NCBI GenBank assembly: GCA_039984955.1
Contig: JBDWTN010000007.1
Coordinates: 310,001 to 374,000, forward strand
DNA: 64,000 nucleotides
Reading direction: 5' to 3'
Source: Marinobacter alexandrii
GTDB taxonomy: Bacteria; Bacteroidota; Bacteroidia; Cytophagales; Cyclobacteriaceae
The notes below the pieces were generated by a model. It was not told the origin of the DNA. It ran no database searches and saw only the letters and a list, made by a program, of their open reading frames with translations. A program made the position numbers and the translations under genes. Shown one piece after another: positions 18,372 through 25,899 of the stretch (position 1 is its first letter; the number at the start of each line of letters is the position of its first letter).

Positions 18372-18456
18372 GAGGGTGTCTCAAAAGTCCACAAGAACGT
18401 TATCGCGAGCATGCCTTTGCAGGCGGGCTCGCGGTGATGGATTTTGAAACACCCTC
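18372..18456. repeat. 85-bp palindromic repeat element, also a likely bidirectional terminator
   Basis: Outer arms at 18372-18391 (GAGGGTGTCTCAAAAGTCCA) and 18438-18456 pair with one mismatch and one bulge. A second stem, CGCGAGC (18404-18410) with GCTCGCG (18427-18433), and a small inner stem GCCT/AGGC sit inside. The whole folds into one long hairpin exactly between convergent genes ending at 18365 and 18462. Its GC-rich core contrasts with the surrounding DNA and resembles dispersed REP-like palindromes of Bacteroidota genomes. Confidence 0.65.
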
Positions 18457-18461
18457 AATCA

Positions 18462-19109
18462 TTATCCTTTTTCACATATTTCCTTGATTGCTTCTTGTGT
18501 GCTATCCTTTCCCCAACTTGGAGCAAATGGATTATCAGACTGGCCTTTTTTATCAAACAATACCAGTGCTTTAAACAAACTCCCGCATGCTTCCTCGCTT
18601 CCTCCTCCCATAAATTGTGCAGTACCATGTTGCATTCTTCCTAGCAAGAAATGAGCTCTTGGGTTTTCAGGACTTAGCTTAATGGCTTTTTGAAAAGAAG
18701 TGAAAGCCAACCCGCTATACATCATTCCTCTACTTGCTGGATCTACTGTGAGCTTGATCATATTAACATAACCACGCATCGATTCAAGCTCAGAGTTGAG
18801 TTCGCTGATGGCCTCTCCCTTCTCTACTTCTTTCATTGCTAAATCTAAATACTTGTCTTTATCGTCAGCGGACTCATACATTCCACTCATTCGGAGGTAT
18901 CCAAAAGCAGCATAGTAGTAAGGTTCCCATCTGTCACCTTCAGCCTCTCCAATCCGAGAAAACTGATTGATTACAGCCTGCAATGATTCAGGATCATTTG
19001 ATGAAAACATTGCTGGTATATTCTTGCCCATTGCTTTTTCAAACTGTCCGTTAGCTTGTACAAACGTTACACAAAAAGCTGTTAATAGAATGAATAGGTT
19101 CTTTTTCAT
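18462..19109 (-). CDS. TPR-like periplasmic protein, partner of a TonB receptor
   Basis: This 215-residue exported protein (signal peptide 1-21, VQANGQ) is built of helical pairs. SFQKAIKLSPENPRAHFLLGR at about 136-156 is a typical TPR. It follows the TonB-dependent receptor gene by 20 bases on the same strand, an arrangement often seen in Bacteroidota. It probably scaffolds or aids the receptor, but the partner is not proven. The palindromic repeat lies 5 bases beyond its stop and may end its transcript. Confidence 0.75.
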   Translation of the reverse strand: MKKNLFILLTAFCVTFVQANGQFEKAMGKNIPAMFSSNDPESLQAVINQFSRIGEAEGDRWEPYYYAAFGYLRMSGMYESADDKDKYLDLAMKEVEKGEAISELNSELESMRGYVNMIKLTVDPASRGMMYSGLAFTSFQKAIKLSPENPRAHFLLGRMQHGTAQFMGGGSEEACGSLFKALVLFDKKGQSDNPFAPSWGKDSTQEAIKEICEKG

Positions 19110-19129
19110 AATTGATAAGATTTATTGAT

Positions 19130-21295
19130 TTAAAGATTTGGCAATTGATTAATGCCTTTATTTTTTGAAAGTGTTATAAAAATTCCAAGAAAGATGAATC
19201 GCTTAGCAGGTGGAGTAATAGCTCTGCTTGCATAAACTCCGTTACCATCTGGCTGACTTGCAAATTCATATCCGTAGATATTGTTAATACCCAGCACATT
19301 ATTGACCATGGCGTGTACAATAACCTGGCTGTTATACAGGTAGCTGATATTGAAACTCAAATCATGGTATGCAGGCGTTTTACCAGCCAGATATTTTTCG
19401 CTATTTAGATCATTGAAAGGTCTTCCACTAGCAAAAGAGTAGGTTAAGCCTATTTGACTTTTGATTTCATCGATAAACTTTTTACCTACAATTGATACGT
19501 TATGAGTAGACGCAAATGAAGGAGTGAATGACCCAGGGTATTCGCGATGATTCCGTTCTGTTTGCAGGTAGGAATAGCTAACCCAATAGTCCATCTCCTT
19601 GAATGTCTTATTGTCTCTCCAGAACAGGTCAACTCCTCGTGCAAATCCATCTCCATTGAAACGGAAGGAACTAGCTTCAAAGACACTCTGATACTTAGTC
19701 AAATTATCATATTGCTTCTCATAAGCTTCCACCCGGAAGCTTTGCCCTTCTCTTGCCCACTGATAGTTACCAATGAAGTGAGTAGACTTTTCAAACTGCG
19801 ACTCAGGATTTGTTAATATGACTTGTGTCTGTGGAGCTTGATTAAACTGCCCGTATGCAACAGATACCTGACTGTGTTCTCCAGTCTTGTAAGCCGCAGA
19901 AATACGAGGTGCTAGTATTATTTCATCATTTAGATTGCTGTGCGCCATTCTTGCTCCAATCTTGAATGCTAGTGCAGCAGACGCAAAAAGTTCGGTCTCT
20001 ACAAAGGATGCTTTTACGACTTCATCAAAGTTCTGATTGAATGAACCGGTTTCATCCATGAGTTCCTGCTCTACTTTTCTTCCTAACACTTCACTCCCAA
20101 AAAGGATCGCTACTCGATCTGAATGCTGGTAATCGGCTACCAGTTTCGTATGATAGCCTCTCAGTTTTTGTTCTCTACTATCTGAATCTAGCGATGCTAA
20201 GTCATTGCTCTTTGTATAAGAAATGCCACTTCTTACTCCCCATTTCTCACTGATTAGTTCTCGATATGACGTATTAAAATGGGCATAATCGTTTGATACT
20301 TTTACTGGTAGCTCAACTTCAGGGTTCGCAATGTCAGTCTGGAATAAGCTCAGGTTTGAAGTACTCAGATTTGAATAGAACTTGAGCATTCCCGTTTTAC
20401 TCGTCTTTAATCGGTAGGCAAAATTTCCATTGATTTCTTCTGGAGCTTTATCCCAGCTAAGATTCTGCGGCGCTAACTCAAAATAAGGCGTTAGATTGGT
20501 GTACTGAACCTTCCCTGCAATTGAGCTTTTTCCGAATGATCGTGTAGTCGATAAGTCTGCCCCAACAGACATTAATGAAATATCACTGCGATTATTATCA
20601 GCAAGATCTTTTGATTGGAGAATCAATGCTGAAGACAGAGCTTGACCGTACTCTGCTGAGTAACCTCCGGTAGAGAAACTCATACCCTTGAACATGAAAG
20701 GGGAAAATCGACTTCTACTTGGAGTGTTGGGTGCCGCAGGACCATATTCATTATGTACCAGCATTCCATCGATAAAAGTCTTGGTCTCTCTGCCATCCCC
20801 TCCACGAACAAAAAGTCGTCCGGTTTCTCCCACTGTCTGAGTCCCGGGTAGTGTATTCAATGCTCCAGGTATATCAGCAGTTGCGCCTGCTGTGGTGACA
20901 ATGTCAAGAGGTTTTAATACCTCCCTTTTCTGCTCATCAGAAGCATTAAAAGAGCCGGCAGTAATCACAACAGCATTCAACTGAGTAATCTTTTCCTTAA
21001 GTGATATATTTAGTTTTCGACTTTCAGGTTTTAATGGAATCTCCACCTCATGAAACCCAATGAAAGAAACTATCAGAATTAAACTATCCGTTTCTAACGT
21101 TTCAAAAGAGAAAGCACCATCCAACCCTGAAGTTGCTCCATCATATGTGCCCTTTAGATAGACATTCACACCTAATAATGCTTCTCCTGCCTTATCCGTT
21201 ACGACTCCTGAAATGTTCGATTGTGCATGAAGTATTAAAGACAACCCTATTAATAAGGAAAAGGTAAGTGCTCGCATATTTTTGACTTTTAGCAT
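19130..21295 (-). CDS. TonB-dependent outer-membrane receptor with carboxypeptidase-like N-terminal domain
   Basis: This 721-residue outer-membrane receptor is not of the SusC type: it is shorter and has no SusD partner. A signal peptide ends near LHAQS (the second Met at 21277 gives a tidier one). A carboxypeptidase regulatory-like domain follows (about 28-110, GVVTDKAGEALLGVNVYLKG), then a plug (about 125-225, RLFVRGGDGRETKTFIDGML) and a beta-barrel. The size suits receptors for iron complexes, metals or small cofactors. The TPR protein lies downstream. The substrate is unknown; no iron-box or riboswitch was found in the short upstream region 21296-21372. Confidence 0.88.
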   Translation of the reverse strand: MLKVKNMRALTFSLLIGLSLILHAQSNISGVVTDKAGEALLGVNVYLKGTYDGATSGLDGAFSFETLETDSLILIVSFIGFHEVEIPLKPESRKLNISLKEKITQLNAVVITAGSFNASDEQKREVLKPLDIVTTAGATADIPGALNTLPGTQTVGETGRLFVRGGDGRETKTFIDGMLVHNEYGPAAPNTPSRSRFSPFMFKGMSFSTGGYSAEYGQALSSALILQSKDLADNNRSDISLMSVGADLSTTRSFGKSSIAGKVQYTNLTPYFELAPQNLSWDKAPEEINGNFAYRLKTSKTGMLKFYSNLSTSNLSLFQTDIANPEVELPVKVSNDYAHFNTSYRELISEKWGVRSGISYTKSNDLASLDSDSREQKLRGYHTKLVADYQHSDRVAILFGSEVLGRKVEQELMDETGSFNQNFDEVVKASFVETELFASAALAFKIGARMAHSNLNDEIILAPRISAAYKTGEHSQVSVAYGQFNQAPQTQVILTNPESQFEKSTHFIGNYQWAREGQSFRVEAYEKQYDNLTKYQSVFEASSFRFNGDGFARGVDLFWRDNKTFKEMDYWVSYSYLQTERNHREYPGSFTPSFASTHNVSIVGKKFIDEIKSQIGLTYSFASGRPFNDLNSEKYLAGKTPAYHDLSFNISYLYNSQVIVHAMVNNVLGINNIYGYEFASQPDGNGVYASRAITPPAKRFIFLGIFITLSKNKGINQLPNL

Positions 21296-21372
21296 GAGTC
21301 AAAAGTGAATATGTGCGCACTGCTTAACTAAAAAGTTTTACCGAACTGTAGAATTATGAGGATGAATTGTAA

Positions 21373-22137
21373 CTAGTCCTTAGAAAAGATCGATTTAGCC
21401 ATCTCTTCTGCCACATCAATCGTCGACGGAGCTCTAAAAGGCTGTTTGAATTCCTTGATCCAGCGAATTAGATCATCAGGACGCTCATGATCAACAAAGT
21501 GAGTAGTAGGAAAAACGCATAGATTGGCTTGGGGAAGCGATTTAAATATCTCAAGGGTATGCTCTATTCTTACAGCATCTCTATCACCAACTATCAGCAT
21601 CACAGGAACATTTATTTTCTTGATGCTATCCATTGGAATCTCTTTTTGATCCATCATTAGCTTCACATATTTTCTCATCATCGGATCTGATATTTGTTCA
21701 TAATTAGACATGATTTCAGTAAGTCTCGGCTCCAGTCCTGTCAATTTTGAGTTCGCTCCCGATATGATCATTCGATCAATTTTATCCGTGTGTTGATATC
21801 CAAGAATTAAACCTAAAATTCCTCCATCACTATGTCCCCAAATCATGTATTTTTTATGACCTAATGCATCCATAAGGCTGTATACATCTTCGGCTAAGCT
21901 GAAATAATCTAAATCTCCATTTGGGCACTCACTTTTGCCATGACACCTATTGTCCATTGCAATTACTTTGAAGTCCTTCACCAACTCAGGAAACAAATGA
22001 TGTTTACCTTTTGTGGATCCGCTATTCCCATGCAAAATCAATAAGGGATCTCCTTCTCCAAAAACTTCATAATGAAGCTTGCCCCAACTTGTTTCCAAGT
22101 AAAAGCTCTCGCCTTTTAATCCTTCGCTCAGAATCAC
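21373..22137 (-). CDS. alpha/beta-hydrolase; upstream signal peptide lost by a 1-base shift
   Basis: This alpha/beta-fold hydrolase has 254 residues from the GTG at 22137. The nucleophile elbow is GHSDGG (Ser103), with HGNSGS oxyanion region and a TTHFVDHERP His. The GTG start is doubtful. In frame upstream, the bases encode a clear signal-peptide core (LILLTIATLISFW then TYAQQ) without any ATG, GTG or TTG. An ATG at 22199-22197 is one base out of frame, and one extra A in the AAA run at 22192-22194 would restore a full signal peptide. The native protein was therefore probably exported. This is either a real frameshift or a homopolymer sequencing error. Confidence 0.8.
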   Translation of the reverse strand: MILSEGLKGESFYLETSWGKLHYEVFGEGDPLLILHGNSGSTKGKHHLFPELVKDFKVIAMDNRCHGKSECPNGDLDYFSLAEDVYSLMDALGHKKYMIWGHSDGGILGLILGYQHTDKIDRMIISGANSKLTGLEPRLTEIMSNYEQISDPMMRKYVKLMMDQKEIPMDSIKKINVPVMLIVGDRDAVRIEHTLEIFKSLPQANLCVFPTTHFVDHERPDDLIRWIKEFKQPFRAPSTIDVAEEMAKSIFSKD

Positions 22138-22248
22138 TTGTTGAGCATATGTCCAAAATGAAATGAGTGTAGCTATGGTTAATAATATGAGTTTATCATC
22201 AGAGTATTTGATTTCAATTAGTTTGTGTTATTCAATGATCTCATTAGA

Positions 22249-23115
22249 CTAGTTATGAACAAAAAACCGCTTACCAGGAATGTCAATCGTGATAGATTTA
22301 TCTGAGAATAACCCACTTCCTATCAATGCTTCATAAATAAGTCCTTCTCTGAATAGAACCGATTTTTTTTGATATTCAGAGCCGGTTCCGCAGATACCTA
22401 ACTTTTGCTCCGAGCTATAATCTGTCAATTTTTTTTGACTAATGGGAGTTGTGTAAATACTTGAAGTGAGTTTTGATGAGTCAATTCCTAAATCATTCAT
22501 AAAGTATGGATTTATCAGGAAAAGCTCATGACCACTACCTGTATCAAATTCAGCATCTACAGTAAATTCACCATTCACACATATTGGAATACTAATGTCT
22601 AACGATACATCACTCTTTTGATTAAGGCTAAGAGGAACTGAAGGACTATTCGCTGCAATACTTTTCAGCTCATCATCACTAAGAAGTCTGATTTTCTGAT
22701 TTTGATAATCTATTGTAAAAGCCTTGTCCTTAAAAAAGGTCATTGAAAGAAGACCATCAATTCCATAATTGTCGAGTGGTGGATAAACACCACCAACGAT
22801 ATCATTTCTAACATAGCCACCCAGGTCAATAGATTTCACTGAAAAGAGCTCACCATCCAATCGATCCCCATCATGCCTAAAACCGGTAAAAAAACCTTCT
22901 GGGGGAGAATTTTCAGAGATTTTGTTGAAAAATTTTGAGGACATAACGGTAATACCAGCACCAGTGTCTAAAATAAAGTTCGCAGGAATTGAATCGTTCA
23001 CTTTCAATGACACAAGAATATGCCCCTCTTCTAAGATGGTTATGGGGTGTACTTGAGCACTTATCTGAATAAAAAACATAGTCGCTAATGTCACAGTAAT
23101 CATTCTTATCATCAT
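22249..23115 (-). CDS. retropepsin-like aspartyl protease domain protein, exported
   Basis: This 288-residue protein has a signal peptide (1-20) and two aspartyl-protease half motifs, LDTGAGITV (Asp50) and FDTGSGHELF (Asp191). Such two-motif proteins form a pepsin/retropepsin-like fold and are common, poorly studied periplasmic proteins of Bacteroidota. The substrate is unknown. It is divergent from the AraC-type regulator at 23223 across 107 bases. The hydrolase at 21373 lies downstream on the same strand, but the gap of over 100 bases makes a shared operon uncertain. Confidence 0.8.
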   Translation of the reverse strand: MMIRMITVTLATMFFIQISAQVHPITILEEGHILVSLKVNDSIPANFILDTGAGITVMSSKFFNKISENSPPEGFFTGFRHDGDRLDGELFSVKSIDLGGYVRNDIVGGVYPPLDNYGIDGLLSMTFFKDKAFTIDYQNQKIRLLSDDELKSIAANSPSVPLSLNQKSDVSLDISIPICVNGEFTVDAEFDTGSGHELFLINPYFMNDLGIDSSKLTSSIYTTPISQKKLTDYSSEQKLGICGTGSEYQKKSVLFREGLIYEALIGSGLFSDKSITIDIPGKRFFVHN

Positions 23116-23222
23116 GATTCAATTTTATTTCGTTAGGCAACTTGCTTCAAGCAAATTGCATCAATAGTCTAATGGTAAAAGTATTTCTCTGTCATACCTT
23201 TAAATTGTAAAAAACAGACAGT

Positions 23223-24053
23223 TTGAGACTAATTGAAGAATACCCTAGAGATCCGGTAGTCAGTTGTTTTATTGATAGGTACCAGTTTTACGATATAGAG
23301 CGAACTGCTTTTCTAAAATCAGTACCCAATGGGAAGATAGAATCATGGATTATCGGCAATGGATCATGCCAGTTATGGAATGGTGACCAAGAAGTATTTG
23401 ACCCTAACAAACAGAGTGGTTTCTATCCTGCAAGCAATTCTTCAGCATATTTCAAAATCGCCGGTGGATTCAAATGCCTTAATATTAAATGGAATCTCGA
23501 TGCGCTCGGACTTCCCTTTTTTAAACGCTTTCTAAAGGATTGGTCAGATTTTTCGTTAGAAGAATTTGTAGGCACTGCAGCCTTTTTAGAATTAAGTCAA
23601 TTTAATCTCGATTCATCAGGTACACTAAATGTTCAGCGTCTGGATAAAATCTTTGAGAAATCAATTTCCAGGTATAAGGTTGATAAGAAAGTAGTTGAGA
23701 TGGTTTTTCTTATTCAGAATTATTTCCCGCATGGTTTTAGAATTCCTGAGTTGGCAGAGCTAATGTGTGTGTCAACAAAAACGCTGGAAAGGCAAATCAA
23801 AAATCAACTGGGCCTTTTCCCCAAGGAGCTTTCAAACATACTCCGTTTTTCCAGTACAACTCAGTACCACCTCAATCAAAACAGATCTCCACTTTTTACT
23901 GAGTCAATCAAATTTGGATATTATGATCAGTCTCATTTCATAAAGGAGTGTAAAAAAGTGACTGGCTACTCTCCTACAGAATTTTTCTCTAAATTGAAAT
24001 TTTCTACAAATGATCTAATTCTTGAAAATGATAACCTTACCAAAGTAATATGA
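23223..24053 (+). CDS. AraC-family transcriptional regulator
   Basis: This 276-residue DNA-binding protein has an N-terminal sensor-like domain (about 1-130) and a C-terminal AraC double helix-turn-helix (about 165-265). The second helix pair is marked by ESIKFGYYDQSHFIKECKKVTGYSPTEF. It begins with TTG at 23223; a stop lies 15 bases upstream in frame and no ATG is close, so the TTG is needed. Its stop overlaps the ATG of the M20 amidohydrolase (ATGA, 24050-24053), implying coupled translation and control of that operon or of the divergent protease gene. The inducer is unknown. Confidence 0.85.
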   Translation: MRLIEEYPRDPVVSCFIDRYQFYDIERTAFLKSVPNGKIESWIIGNGSCQLWNGDQEVFDPNKQSGFYPASNSSAYFKIAGGFKCLNIKWNLDALGLPFFKRFLKDWSDFSLEEFVGTAAFLELSQFNLDSSGTLNVQRLDKIFEKSISRYKVDKKVVEMVFLIQNYFPHGFRIPELAELMCVSTKTLERQIKNQLGLFPKELSNILRFSSTTQYHLNQNRSPLFTESIKFGYYDQSHFIKECKKVTGYSPTEFFSKLKFSTNDLILENDNLTKVI

Positions 24054-25342
24054 AAAGAGTATTAATAGCCCTAGTTACATTATCCACTTTATTCTCGCTT
24101 TCAGCTCAAAAATTTGACAAACAAATCGAGAAGCTAGTAGCGCAAACAGAGAAAGATGTCATTGAATGGCGTCACTGGTTTCATGAAAATGCAGAACTCA
24201 GCAATCGTGAGTTTGAAACTGGCAAAAAAATCACGGAGATTTTGAAAGAAATAGGCTATGAACCACAAACTGGAGTAGCAAAAACTGGAGTAGTTGCCAT
24301 ACTAAAAGGAGGAAAGCCTGGACCGGTGGTCGGCTTACGTGCAGATATTGACGGCTTGCCTGTGAAGGAGCGAGTAGAACTACCATGGGCATCCAAGCAA
24401 ATGGCAGAATACAATGGCGAGATGGTGCCAGTCATGCATGCCTGTGGTCATGATACCCACATCAGTATTTTGCTTGGCGTTGCTAAAATGCTTTGGGAAA
24501 TAAAAGATCAGGTTCCCGGTACAGTTAAATTCATCTTCCAGCCGGCAGAAGAGGGAGCACCAAAAGGTGAAGAAGGTGGTGCTAAGCTTATGGTAAAAGA
24601 AGGCGTATTGAAGAATCCTGATGTCGACGCTATTTTCGGGCTACATATCAATGCTCAAACACCAGTAGGAACTCTCAAAGTTCGCTCGGAAGGTATCATG
24701 GCAGCAGTAAACTCCATGCGAATAGATATCAAAGGAAAGCAGGCACATGGTTCTGCCCCATGGGACGGGATTGACCCAGTAGTGACTGCAGCGCAAATGA
24801 TCAATAATTTTCAATCCATCATCAGTCGAAATATGCAACTAACCGAAGCACCTGCAGTATTAACCATAGGTGCCATTCATGGAGGTGTGCGATACAATAT
24901 CATCCCAGAAGACTTGTACATGTTAGGTACTATCCGAACACTTGATGCAGACATGAAAACTCAAATTCTTCAAAGGATTAGAGAAGTTGCTCTTGCTACC
25001 GGGAAAGCTAACAATGCCGAAGTAGAAGTATGGATTGATGAGGGTTATCCTGTGACTTACAATGAGCCCACCCTTTACGACCAAATGCTCCCAAGCTTAA
25101 AAAGAGCCGCTGGTGAAGGTAATGTCGAAATCATCAAGCCAATCACTGGAGCTGAGGACTTTTCCTTTTTCCAGGAGCAAGTACCCGGCTTATACTTCTT
25201 TGTAGGTGGTTGCCCTCCTGATCGCAATGCAGATGAAGTAGCGGGCCACCATACTCCTGACTTCTATGTAGATGACTCAGGAATGAAACTGGGAATGAAA
25301 TCCATGATGGGATTAACTCTAGACTACATGAGTAAAAAATAG
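24050..25342 (+). CDS. M20D-family amidohydrolase/carboxypeptidase, exported
   Basis: This 430-residue zinc hydrolase belongs to the hippurate hydrolase/N-acyl-amino-acid group. A signal peptide ends near LSAQ (residue 20). Motifs include GLRADIDGLPV, HACGHDTH (Cys132, His134), the PAEEG Glu pair (about 167-168) and the late GAEDFSFF segment. The family splits N-acyl amino acids or small peptides; export suggests a periplasmic role in nutrient use. It is translationally coupled to the AraC regulator upstream and followed by a good terminator. Confidence 0.88.
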   Translation: MKRVLIALVTLSTLFSLSAQKFDKQIEKLVAQTEKDVIEWRHWFHENAELSNREFETGKKITEILKEIGYEPQTGVAKTGVVAILKGGKPGPVVGLRADIDGLPVKERVELPWASKQMAEYNGEMVPVMHACGHDTHISILLGVAKMLWEIKDQVPGTVKFIFQPAEEGAPKGEEGGAKLMVKEGVLKNPDVDAIFGLHINAQTPVGTLKVRSEGIMAAVNSMRIDIKGKQAHGSAPWDGIDPVVTAAQMINNFQSIISRNMQLTEAPAVLTIGAIHGGVRYNIIPEDLYMLGTIRTLDADMKTQILQRIREVALATGKANNAEVEVWIDEGYPVTYNEPTLYDQMLPSLKRAAGEGNVEIIKPITGAEDFSFFQEQVPGLYFFVGGCPPDRNADEVAGHHTPDFYVDDSGMKLGMKSMMGLTLDYMSKK

Positions 25343-25345
25343 ATG

Positions 25346-25383
25346 TTAAACCTCTATCAAAAACGGTAGAGGTTTAATTTTTA
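25346..25383 (+). terminator. rho-independent terminator of the AraC/M20 operon
   Basis: TTAAACCTCTA and TAGAGGTTTAA form a perfect 11-bp stem around a 10-base loop (25346-25377), followed by a T-rich tail. It starts 3 bases after the M20 amidohydrolase stop. Confidence 0.85.
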
Positions 25384-25389
25384 TTATTA

Positions 25390-25433
25390 AAACTGCGATT
25401 AGGAAAAAAAATATATAAACTGCAAATAGGAAA
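25390..25433. repeat. two 17-bp direct repeats upstream of the padR operon
   Basis: AAACTGCGATTAGGAAA (25390-25406) and AAACTGCAAATAGGAAA (25417-25433) match at 15 of 17 positions with start points 27 bases apart. They lie about 130-170 bases upstream of the PadR gene. A role as regulator sites is possible but unproven. Confidence 0.4.
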
Positions 25434-25542
25434 TTAATAAAATCTACTATTACATTGCCTATATAAAGTTCAAAACTCAACATGGAATGATCATGGGACA
25501 ATAGCTTCAAATGAAGTGAAATTGTCTTAGGTAAATTTCATG

Positions 25543-25561
25543 GTATGAAAACTATTCATAC
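25543..25561. promoter_or_regulatory. candidate PadR operator
   Basis: GTATGAA-AACTA-TTCATAC is a perfect 7-bp inverted repeat ending 2 bases before the padR start codon. A smaller palindrome, CTTCAAATGAAG, is at 25505-25516. PadR proteins usually bind such repeats in their own promoter, so autorepression is the simplest reading. Confidence 0.5.
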
Positions 25562-25563
25562 AT

Positions 25564-25899
25564 ATGAAAAAGACTCAATTAGGAGAATTTGAAGAGATCG
25601 TACTATTGACCATTGCAGTACTCAATGAAGAGGCTTATGGTATAGCCATTAAAAAGGAGATCGAAGATCGTATCAATCGAGGAGTAAGTATCGGAGCACT
25701 TCAAACCGCATTTAAGCGTATGGAAGACAAAGGTTTCGTCAGCTCTATTTTAGGAGAACCTACTCAGAAACGTGGCGGAAAAAGAAAGCGCTACTATTCT
25801 ATTACATCCTATGGACTGAAAACACTCGATGAAATTCGTGACATCAGGGCGCAGCTTTGGTCTGCTATCCCTCAAACCATCTTGGATTATCGCAAATGA
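25564..25899 (+). CDS. PadR-family transcriptional regulator
   Basis: This is a 111-residue winged-helix repressor. The family core is visible: LGEFEEIVLLTIAVL, EAYGIAIKKEIEDR, GALQTAFKRMEDKGFV and GGKRKRYYSITSYG. Its stop overlaps the ATG of the following FtsX-type permease (ATGA), a pairing that recurs in Cytophagales genomes where PadR controls the permease. Binding to the inverted repeat at 25543-25561 is likely. Confidence 0.9.
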   Translation: MKKTQLGEFEEIVLLTIAVLNEEAYGIAIKKEIEDRINRGVSIGALQTAFKRMEDKGFVSSILGEPTQKRGGKRKRYYSITSYGLKTLDEIRDIRAQLWSAIPQTILDYRK

